Shown: positions 55,584-64,000 of the stretch, piece by piece
Numbering within the stretch: position 1 is the stretch's first letter
How the letters are laid out: each line of letters starts with the position of its first letter
Assembly: GCA_023375785.1 (NCBI GenBank)
Contig: SZWC01000088.1
Location: 157,036 to 221,035, forward strand
DNA length: 64,000 bases
Direction of reading: 5' to 3'
Origin: Penium margaritaceum
Taxonomy: Eukaryota; Streptophyta; Zygnematophyceae; Desmidiales; Peniaceae
Translations under genes and position numbers: made by a program
The notes under the pieces: generated by a model
The model's database searches: none
What the model saw: only the letters and a program-made list of their open reading frames with translations
Told to the model about the DNA's origin: nothing

Positions 55584-56157
55584 AATGGCGCAGAAGGAGA
55601 CGCAGGCCATCCAGAAGTATGCGGGCAGCCCTGGCTTTGGGCTATGGAGGTGGCACTTCGAGATCCACCTCGCGCATAAGGGTGTGCTGTAGGTCATGTT
55701 GGGAACCGAAGTCCTCGACGATGCGACAGCGACGGAAGCGCAGAAGGAGGCATTCGCAAAGAAGAACACGGAGGCGCTCATGCTGCTGGTGTCCGGGACG
55801 GATGAGTTGCAGTGGGGCTACTTCCAAGGCTGCAAGCTGGTAGCCGAGGCTTGGCAAAAACTTTGTACCATCCATCAATCCAAGTCGCTGGCGAACAAAA
55901 TCTTTGCCATGAAGCGACTCCTGACGGTGAGAATCGAGGAGGGAGATGATGTCATCACCGCCATGCAGCAGATCGAGTCGCTCGCCTCACAGTGCAACGA
56001 CGTGGGGTGGAAGATCGACATGCAGTTGCAGGCGATGGCCCTCCTCATGGCCCTTCCTGACAGTTGGAGCCCTCTCATCACAGTCTTGGGAGGATGGGCA
56101 GAGGACAAGCTCACCTATGGCGCGGTCGCAGAGTACATCCGCAACGAAGCGCAGTGA
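55584..56157 (+). pseudogene. Copia D gag region (fossil)
   Basis: Starts MAQKETQAIQKYAG. The main helical block has DELQWGYFQGCKLVAEAWQK, KSLANKIFAMKRLLTVRIEE and LLMALPDSWSPLITVLGGWA, typical of the UBN2 copia gag family. It encodes the capsid-like protein of the particle that houses reverse transcription. The stretch looks nearly whole. Confidence 0.85.
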
Positions 56158-56273
56158 CGGAGCTGCGAGGAGTCCTCGTCTTCCTCATCGGCCCTCGTCA
56201 CCAAAACGCGTGGTGGCGGAAGTGGGGGCAAGGGAGGTGGCGGACATGGCGGCGGCAAGAAGGGTGCCAAGAA

Positions 56274-56751
56274 GGGTGCGTGCCGCAATTGCGGCAAGGA
56301 GGGCCACTGGGCCCGTGAGTGCACCGAGGAGGCAAAGGCCGGCGGCAAGGACGCCAAAGGCAAGAGTGCGCTCCTCAACGGCACTCAGAACCACTACCTC
56401 AAGAAGGCTAACCGGCGATGCCTTGACTCCGGAGCCGAGGAGCACACCCAGGTCGAGAAGATCGGGTTCATCAACTACACCAAGTCCAGCAAGTCCATGG
56501 TGGTCACGAACGACAAGGTCGAGCCGGCGGCTGGCCAAGGAGATGTGGACGTGGAGGTGGTGGTTGGTGGGAAGCGGGTGCAGCGCGTGATCAAGAACGT
56601 GCAGCACGTACCTGGCTTGGCTGACATCCGAAGTGTCAGCCGCCTGACTGACAAGGGGTACGAGGTGCTCTTCAGGAGAAGAGGGGCAGTCGTGCGGAAG
56701 GACGGTGGCGGCGCGACCGTGCTGGAGGCTAAGCGCGGGGGAGGCCTCTAA
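56274..56751 (+). pseudogene. Copia D zinc knuckle and protease region (fossil)
   Basis: CCHC knuckle CRNCGKEGHWAREC (about 56281-56322), then the aspartic protease start RCLDSGAEEHTQVEK with its DSG near 56420-56440. The protease/pre-integrase stretch follows with VQHVPGLADIRSVSRLTDKG. The order follows the copia pattern. Confidence 0.85.
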
Positions 56752-56754
56752 ATT

Positions 56755-57738
56755 GTGGAGACCAAGGTGATCCCCGCGGCGACAGATTCAGCAGATGCGC
56801 AGGAACGCACCGTCAACCTGGCTAAAGGAGGGGGAGCTGATCTGGAGCTCTGGCACCAACGACTGGGGCATTCCTCACCCGCAGTCGTGAAGGAGATGGC
56901 CAAGCGCGAGCTGGTACGCGGCCTCGTCATCGACGGTGCGGAAGAGGCGACAGATGCAGCAGTGCACAAAAAGTGCGAGCCTTGCATTTTGGGCAAGGCG
57001 CGACGCAAACCGTTCAAGGAGAACGAGAATCGCGTCTCGGACCTGTTGGAGGTCGTGCACAGTGACGTGTGCGGACCATTCAAGACGGCGTCAAAGAGCG
57101 GCGCGCGTTACTTCGTCACCTTCATTGATGACTACAGCAGAAAACTCTTCGTGTACTTCATGAAGCGGAAAGGCGAGGTCCTGGACCGGCTGAAGGAGTA
57201 TGTCGCCGCGGTAGAGAGGCAGACTGGCCGGAAGGTCAGAGCGCTACGCAGCGACAACGGCGGAGAGTATGTGGGCTGTAGCGGGTGGATGAAGCACCAG
57301 GGCATAAAATGGGAACAAACTACGCCGTATTCGCCTCAGTCAAATGGCGTGGCGGAGCGGGCGAACCAGACGCTGCTGAACATGGTACGGACTATGTTGG
57401 TGGATGCGGAATTGCCGCGGAGCTTCTGGGCAGAGGCTGTGCGTACGGCGAGCTACACCATCAACCTCACTCCTACAGCAGTGCTGAAGGGGAGGAGCGG
57501 CTGGAAGACGCCGCAGGAGGTTTGGAGCGGGCGCAAGCCAAGTGTGGCACACCTGAAAGTGTTCGGGTACAAGGCGCATGCGATGGTGCAGGCTGCGCAG
57601 AGGCGCGACAGCAAGCTGGAGCCGCGGGCAAATTCGTATCTCTTCCTTGGCTATGAGAGCGCGCATAAGGCGTACAGGCTCTACGACATGCGCAAGGGGA
57701 AGATAATCTGCAGCCGAGACGTCGAGTTCGACGAGTAG
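56755..57738 (+). pseudogene. Copia D integrase region (fossil)
   Basis: 327 codons open. Zinc-binding start: LELWHQRLGHSSP and CEPCILGKARRKPF (HHCC). The DDE core has VVHSDVCGPFKTASK, FIDDYSRKLFVYFMKR, RSDNGGEYVGCSGWM and SPQSNGVAERANQTLLNMVR with its Glu. The C-terminal part reads KTPQEVWSGRKPSVAHLKVF. All core catalytic residues are visible. Confidence 0.9.
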
Positions 57739-57762
57739 CAGAGTTACATCAGCGGCAACGAA

Positions 57763-59775
57763 GTGGGCGTGGTGGACTCCCCAAAGACGGGGGAGTGGTT
57801 CCAGCTCCTTGACTACGAGAAGGAGCCGGCGGACGCCGAAGTTGAGGATGCGGCATCAGAGCGTGACGGTGCACCAGCGGTGGCAGCCGAAGCGCAGGAC
57901 TCTGATGACGATCAAGCTGATGAGGAGATCCACCGGAAGGATCCGGCGGATGAGGCACCAAGGGTGCCAAGGCGCGCACTCCCGGCAGAGTGTGCAACGG
58001 GCGTTGGTGGAAAATCCACTGGACGCGCCGTCCGTCCGGGCGATGTTTCGCCAGAGCGGGAGAGATCCTCGGGGAGCAGTCTGGTCGATGATTCACCGGA
58101 GCGTGCTGAGTCGGAGGGATCGCAGCAGAGCGACGATGCGCCACCAAAACTACCGCGCCGCAGCGGGAGGCAGCGAAAAGTGGGGAAGCGCTTCGACGCA
58201 AGCACCGGTCGATGGATTGGCATGACGCGGTGCATGCTCGCTGCATCAACGGAGCCGACTACCATGCGAGAGGCGCTTGCGCGGCCCGAAGGGGATCAAT
58301 GGGACGCAGCCATCAAATCTGAGCTGGCGTCCATCACGGAAAATGATACGTGGGAGCTGGTTGACAGGCCGAAAGATGCCAAGGTCATCGGCTCAAAGTG
58401 GGTCTTCAAGACCAAGTTCACAAAGGAAGGTGTGGTTGACAAGTACAAGGCGCGGCTGGTGGCGAAAGGTTACGCACAGCGTAAAGGGGAGCACTACGAT
58501 GAGACGTTTGCTCCCGTCGCCAAGTTCACAAGCATCCGGGCGATCCTTGCGGTGGCGGCCGCGAAGGACATGGAGCTCCACCAAATGGACGTAAAGACGG
58601 CCTTCCTCAACGGCATCATAGACAAAGAGATCTACATGGAGGTGCCGGAGGGAGTGGAGGCACCGGAGGGCAATGTGTGTAAGCTGCGGAAGTCCTTGTA
58701 CTGGCTAAAACAGTCGCCCAGATGCTGGTACCAACAGATGGACAGCTTCATGGCACAACTCGGCTTCAAGCGCTGTGAGGCGGATCACATCGTGTACGTG
58801 CGGCGCGACAAACAGCTCCATCAGATCGTTGCACTCTATGTGGACGACCTGATTGTGTGCTCGACGGATTTGCCGAGCCTATAGCGGCTGAAAGAGCAGC
58901 TGAGCAGCAGATTCCAGATGTCGGACATGGGGGAGCTGGAGTACTACCTCGGGGTGAGCATTACGCGGAACCGGAGGGCGCGCACGCCTGAGCTGGGACA
59001 GGCCAAATACGTGGCCGAGGTGCTGAAGCGGTACGGCATGGAGGACTGCAAACCAGTTGGCAGTCCATTCTCCACGACCTGTGAACTGAGTGCGGCAATG
59101 ACGCCGCAGACAAAAGAAGAGCGGGAGGATATGGCAGGGGTGCCCTACCAATCGGCGGTGGGCAGCCTCATGTACGCCATGGTGGCGACTCGACCAGACC
59201 TGGCCTACGGGGTGGGCCAAGTGAGCAGGTACGTGGCCGATCCAGGGCCACTACACTGGCAGGCGGTCAAGCGCATCCTCCGCTACCTGCAAGCGACGCG
59301 GCATGCGTGCNTGAGGTTCGACGGCAAGGGGCGGGCGGACCCTTTGCGTCTGGTCTGCTACACGGATGCAGACTACGCTGGTGATGTGGACAAGCGGAAG
59401 TCCACATCTGGCTACGTGTTCTTCCTCGCTGGTGCAGCGGTCTCGTGGTGCAGCAGAAAGCAAGACTGTGTCGCCACCTCCACAATGGAAGCAGAGTACA
59501 TCGCGCTGGCTGAGGCGGTCAAGGAGGCGGTGTGGCTCCGCAGGTTGCTGGGGGAGCTGGGCGTACCGCAGCAGGAGCCTACGGTGGTGCAAGAGGACAA
59601 CACCGGCTCAATCCTGCTGACCAACAACCCGACGCAGCACAAGAGGACGAAGCACATTGACGTGCGTTATCATTACGCACGGGACATGGTTGAAAAGGGG
59701 CAGGTGGTGCTGCAACACTGCAGCACGCACAACATGCTTGCGGATTGCTTGACCAAAGCGCAACCCGTGGACCGN
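57763..59775 (+). pseudogene. Copia D RT and RNase H region (fossil)
   Basis: An acidic linker (57763-58240) is followed by RT: ENDTWELVDRPKDAKVIGSK, YDETFAPVAKFTSIR, HQMDVKTAFLNGIIDKEIYM, KQSPRCWYQQMD and the catalytic ALYVDDLIVCS near 58830-58862. RNase [41 protein letters not shown] and [20 protein letters not shown], ending [11 protein letters not shown] at the gap. It is nearly whole, with few breaks. Confidence 0.92.
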
Positions 59776-60565
59776 CGAGGGAGATATGGGCTTCCAAAGT
59801 TGGGGTGTGCGCGGCGGTTCTGGGAGCCGGCCGCGGTTCGACTTCCGGTGAATAATCGACCGGAACGAGTAACAAAATGCCATCTGGGGATTTTGCTCCG
59901 GAAGGTCTGCGGAGGCGTCCGGTGGATGATCCGCCGGATTTCAGGAGTGCAGTTTGTTACTGAGGGACTTAGCCAAAATCCTGGCTCGGAGTCCGAAACT
60001 CAGTAGTACAGTTTGTTACTCGGGGACTTTGTCAAAATTCCGACTGGAGGTCCGCGAACAGGTTTCGACCCACATCAATCCCCATCATCAAACTCGATGA
60101 TTAACTCATCGAAACAGACCCCAAAGGCGCGAGGGGCGCCGCCACTACGCGTAGGGACATCTGCGCCTCCGGAATGGCGTTTTGATGGGTCCTTGATGTG
60201 TGAGGGCGCCTCGGCGGGCGACGTGGTGCGCGCCGCCGACTGAGCGGCTGATTTGGGGTGCTGCGCTTCGGATGACGTAGCGGGAGCTACGGTGATCCGA
60301 ATCATGCAAGGTTTGGTGCGTTGGAGAGCTCATGACTAGCCCTATAAGTTTTCAGATCATGTCCATGTTCAAAACTAATGCAAAATCACATTCTTCCCTT
60401 CGCAAAAGTGACTGTCTCGCATTTGTTTTCAACTGCCAGAAACATAGCGTGAGGCGACCAGAAAGCTCACGCTCAGACTCAGAACCCGCACAAACATAGC
60501 CGTGAACTCAGAAGACCCGTCGGGCCATGTTGGAACTGCCTCCGCTCGGGGGCCGGTTTCTGACA
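59776..60565 (+). repeat. 3' LTR of element D (start hidden by a gap)
   Basis: Matches 54666-55460 almost base for base, ends TTTCTGACA and is followed by the TTTCC duplication. Its first 200 or so bases are missing at the single N at 59775. The open frame running from RNase H into it is caused by this join. Confidence 0.85.
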
Positions 60566-60735
60566 TTTCCCGGTGCCTCCTCCTTTTCGAAGGCTTGGCG
60601 CTGCTGGGATCTCACCCATCGTGAGTCTCCTGCTGCGCTCTTCTTTGAGGGTGTGTGTGGCAGCAAGGCCTGTCCAGCATTACCTCTCTGTCCTCTCTGG
60701 CCCCGCTCTCTCGGCTATTAGATGTTATGAATTTA
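60566..60735 (+). pseudogene. Continuation of element G after D (fossil)
   Basis: After the TTTCC duplication the plus strand reads GASSFSKAWRCWDLTHRESP followed by AALFFEG. This is the continuation of the integrase tail, matching LKSKAWRFWDADRARIVDSR in element F. It shows that D split G at this point. A small inverted repeat (AGATGTTA/TAACATCT, 60720-60741) marks the edge with the next element. Confidence 0.75.
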
Positions 60736-60835
60736 ACATCTCTTCGAAGGCGCAGGAGCAAGGTGCCACAACAGCCCGGGAACGGACAACATGGAGTAGA
60801 AACAGTGCGAGAGAATGGGATGAGACAGAGACACA

Positions 60836-62830
60836 TCAACTGGGATCGGCACGGAGAGACTGGAGACCAACAGCATGCACAGCCACTTTGAAATTCCCAC
60901 TACAGAGCGCCTTGGTGAGAAAGTCAGCACGCTGTTGATGTGTGTCAACTCCAATCAGGCGCACATCGCCACACACAATGCATTCACGGACAAAGTGATG
61001 TTCGATGTTGATGTGCTTTGTGCGAGTGTAATGCATGTCATCATGCTCAGCAATGTGACAAGTGCTTTCATTGTCACAGCAAATAGTGATGCAGCGGATG
61101 GGCTGGCACAACTGCTGCATGAGACGACATAACCAAATGCTCTCACAGACACCGGAACCCTGAGGAACATACTCGGCCTCAGTCGAGCTGCACGCGATGC
61201 ATCCTTGCTTACCACTTTTCGAAGAGACTGCGGTAACACTGATGAGGAAGATGTAACCAAACCGACTGCGCGCGTCACGGTCCTGAGCCCAATCTCTGTC
61301 TGTATATCCATCAACAACGATAGAGGGTTGGGCGTGAAACACACATGCCGAGACAGGGTGTGGAGACGATGTAGCAGACGGCACGTAACGACGCCTTGAG
61401 ATGGAGGCGACGCGGACACTGGGAGAACTGGGACAAGAAGTTGACTGCAAATGCAGCATCAACACGTGTGGTAGTGCCAAGAAACATCAGAGACCCGATG
61501 ACCTGGAGATAGGTCGTGACGTCCACCAACTCCTCCAAACGCACAGGGTCAGCGTTCTTCAGAAGTCGCTGTCCAGCACGCGTCATAGGTGTGGATGCAT
61601 GGGGAACAGCAGCCAGGAGGTTGGCAAACTGCTCCCCTAGAGTGTGAATGTACCCGGCCTGGTGCACGGTGAGCATCCGACGCTGACGGTCACGCTCAAT
61701 CTCCATGCCCAAGAAGACGCGGGCAGGGCCGAGCTCCTTCATCTTGTAGGCAGACTGGAGGAGATCCTTCACAGCCCTGATAGCCTGTGGGTCTGGCAAG
61801 GCGATGAGGATATTGTCCACATAGACTAGGACGGCAACGAATGGTGCTGTAGGGTCACTGACAAAGAGAGCAGGATCAACCGGACTACGACGGTAGCCAC
61901 CGCGTTTAAGGGTGGCAAAAATCTTGAGGTTCAAGCAGTGCGGAGACTGCTTGTGCCCGTACAACTCCCGGCGAAGGCGCTAGACGTGGCTCGAACCATT
62001 GTCAAAGCCAGGTGGCTGAGCGAGGTAGATCTCCTCATCGAGACGCCCGTGCAAGAAGGCATTATTGACCTACATTTGGTGTAGTTCCCAGTCATGTTGG
62101 GCCACCTGGCTCAAGAGTGCTTTGGCAGTGGTGTACTTCCCCACAGGAGAAAAGGTGGCATCGAAATCAACACCCGGCACTTGGGAGAATCCTTTGGTCG
62201 TCAAGCGAGCCTTGTAGCGTTCAATGACGCCATCTGGCTTGCACTTGTGCCTGTACACCCAACGTGCAGCTATAGCCTTGCGACCAGGTGGAAGATCCAC
62301 GAGCTCGTAGACACCATGCGTTGTGATGGCATCTAGTTCCTCGCACATAGCATGCTCCCAAAGTGAAGCATCAGGAGCAGAGCACGCCTGGCGGACTGTG
62401 TCTGGATCAGGTGGGAGTGCCGTGGAACCACAACAGGTCAGGGCAGTGGCGACAGATATGGGGTGTGAGACACAACCAGACTCAGCGGCTGCAACAACAC
62501 AAGAGAACTCAGCCGCGATCAGAGAGTAGCCAACTGCAGAGTTCGGCTGGAAAACACTGGCTGACAGTCCAAGTGCATCGAGACCAGTGGCAGGAGGGTC
62601 GGGCCCATGAGCTAGAAGAGAAGGGCTCACAGGGTGCAACGAACTGGAGCGAGGGACAGAGGGAGCAGCATGAGAGTGCGACGGCAGAGGCCTGAGATGT
62701 CCACCCGGAGCCCGACTGAAGGGAGGAGGGTCAAAAGAGGACAAGGGTGTGTTTGGGTCCGTGGCCAAGGGAATCTCTATAGGAGCAGTCGATAGTAGAG
62801 AAGTGAGAGGTGGTGGGACTGGCAAGGACC
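60836..62830 (-). pseudogene. Copia F RT and RNase H region (fossil)
   Basis: On the minus strand the RT reads HGVYELVDLPPGRKAIAARW, TTKGFSQVPGVDFDATFSPV and KYTTAKALLSQVAQHDWELH, then AVLVYVDNILIALPDP (here YVDN at the catalytic site) and MKELGPARVFLGMEIERDRQ. RNase H reads VDGYTDRDWAQDRDARSRFG, SSTEAEYVPQGSGVCESIWL and HQQRADFLTKALCSGNFKVA. It is broken. Confidence 0.88.
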
Positions 62831-63278
62831 CCTATGATAGTACTGGAGAAGATGACGATGGTGGTCTCGACGTGACAACAGGTGACGTGACAGTGGGTGA
62901 CGCGATGAGAGGTGATGTTGCAGGCGAGGAGGGAGATGCTGACGAGGGCGCAGGTGCTGATGACGACTCAGGCAAGGACACATAAGAAGGTACAACAGGG
63001 AGAGAGGACGCAACTGTTTTCTTCGATGAGGATGTGGACAATGGTGCACTCGCAGGTGTAGAAGGCAGAGGCGATGGAACATAGGTGGGAGACACGGACA
63101 GAGAGGAGACACCGTCCTCAGACCATCTGGTCCACGAGCAATCATATATGCGAGAGGTGGGTGCAAGGGAAGTGACGCGGTTGACAATGTCGCGACTGAA
63201 CTTGCTTTCAAAGAGCAGCGCATCACGAGAGTCAACAATGCGAGCACGATCAGCATCCCAGAAGCGCCAAGCTTTGGA

Positions 63279-63997
63279 CTACAGAGAGGTACGGAGGAAC
63301 AAACAAATACGGCCTTGGCGGGAGGGCTTCCCATCACGTTGGTCCTCAGGGAGCCAGACACAGGCAACGCTCCCCCAGACACGAGCAAGACGTAGGTCAG
63401 CACGACGACCATTCCAGTGCTCGTATGGTGTAACATGGTGTGGAAGCGGGCCATGAGGAATCCGGTTCCACACCCATGTCATGTATTTCATAACCTCATA
63501 AGCAAAGGCTTCAGAGAGACCAGACTCAAGCAGCATGGTGCGGACACCGTCAGCCAGGGTGCGGTTCCAACCTTTTGAGACACCATTTTGTTGTGGAGTA
63601 ATGGAGCAGATGACTCAAAACGGACACCAACGGATGTGAGAAAGCGAAGAGTGCAGCCAATAAACTTAGCACCATGGTCGGAGTGAAATACCTCGAGTTT
63701 GCGCTGACATGCACGCTCTGCTTGGACAAGCCACGAGTCAATGGTAGGTCCAACGTCACTCTTCAAGCGGAATGAGTAAGTCCAGCGGAAACGAGAGTAG
63801 TCATCAGTGAGACAGAGGACGTAACGACCACTAGTGAGAAATTCAACCGAAAAGGGTTCCATCACGTCAGCATGGACAAGGACGAGCGGCTCACGGGTGC
63901 GTGACTCAGACACGGGAAACGGTGCACGGTGCATTTTGCCTTGCGTGCAGTCCAAGCAATCAGCAGTGCACGGTGTAGAGAAGGTGGCAGCATCCAA
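63279..63997 (-). pseudogene. Copia F integrase region (fossil)
   Basis: The minus strand reads CLDCTQGKMHRAPFP (end of the zinc-binding part), VHADVMEPFSVEFL, CLTDDYSRFRWTYSFRLKSD and VFHSDHGAKFIGCTLRF. The C-terminal part reads MKYMTWVWNRIPHGPLPHHV and LARVWGSVACVWLPEDQRDG. It is the best-kept copy of the integrase tail also found in E and G. It is broken. Confidence 0.85.
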
Positions 63998-64000
63998 GCC

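Larger units (their letters stand above)
54169..60565 (+). mobile_element. Copia LTR retrotransposon D (young), nested in G
   Basis: Complete layout on the plus strand: 5' LTR (54169-55460), exact anticodon-arm primer site (55463-55477), gag, zinc knuckle, protease, integrase, RT, RNase H and 3' LTR (59776-60565 visible). It is flanked by TTTCC duplications. The comparable parts of the two LTRs differ at only about 2-3 percent of positions by eye, so the insertion is recent. It looks close to whole, with few breaks, but has assembly gaps at both LTRs. It is GC-rich compared with A and B and closest in kind to C. Confidence 0.93.
60736..64000 (-). mobile_element. Copia element F (fossil), runs out of the window
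   Basis: Ty1/copia element on the minus strand: integrase (63997-63279), a long Ser/Pro-rich linker (63279-62800), RT (62830-61310) and RNase H (61480-60836, stop at 60836). It belongs to the E/G lineage. The 3' LTR, if any, would lie between 60836 and 60736 and is not seen whole. The 5' half is beyond the window. It has a moderate number of breaks. Confidence 0.85.

Noticed and set aside
59776-60006. C-terminal extension of D RNase H reading into RGRYGLPKLG
   Set aside because: The frame enters the LTR only because a single N joins the two; the same words occur in the 5' LTR.
1-64000. tRNA, rRNA or CRISPR loci
   Set aside because: No cloverleaf, rRNA core motif or regularly spaced repeat-spacer array was seen. 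The tRNA-like 15-mers are primer-binding sites of retroelements.

Overview
The window is nuclear eukaryotic DNA from a large, transposon-dense genome. The evidence is a spliced pyridoxal-phosphate decarboxylase gene with GT-AG introns, many decayed Ty1/copia elements, a LINE, a Penelope-like element and AC-rich satellites. Four copia elements carry a primer-binding site (PBS) matching the anticodon arm of a plant-type initiator tRNA-Met, and two others carry the usual plant-type PBS. A streptophyte is likely. A charophycean alga such as Chara is my guess from the repeat content, not something the sequence proves.

Layout. 1-3063: old unrecognised repeat DNA with a possible LTR. 3064-11680: copia element A (plus strand), split by a 3.4 kb block (6241-9690) that holds a palindrome cluster and a dimeric satellite. 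11680-16260: no firm gene; an Asp/Ala-rich decayed coding-like stretch and a perfect hairpin. 16800-19271: the one convincing host gene, an ornithine decarboxylase in five exons, preceded by two overlapping upstream ORFs. 21270-26140: a minus-strand LINE with RNase H, reverse transcriptase (RT), zinc knuckle and restriction-like endonuclease (RLE), its RNase H part ending in a 26-bp perfect hairpin. 26205-27060: AC-rich minisatellite. 27929-38527: copia element B (plus) with copia element C (minus) nested in it. 39818-40548: solo LTR of C's family. 41310-41535: second palindrome cluster. 42190-43760: minus-strand Penelope-like RT with a possible hammerhead remnant downstream. 43765-54168: copia fragments E and G (plus) of a second lineage, with two LTRs. 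54169-60565: copia element D (plus), young, inserted in G with a TTTCC target duplication. 60736-64000: copia element F (minus), running out of the window.

Two copia groups are visible. A, B, C and D share the anticodon-arm initiator-Met PBS (half-tRNA priming, as in Drosophila copia). The LTRs between E and G carry the usual 3'-end initiator-Met PBS, and F resembles E and G in its protein. Most copies are broken; D is the youngest and most complete.

Most worth a second look: the anticodon-arm PBS, the LINE with RNase H ahead of the RT, the repeated occurrence of near-perfect short hairpins, the M-stop/42-codon upstream ORF pair before ornithine decarboxylase, and the dimeric satellite. All matches were judged by eye from the sequence; no search was run.
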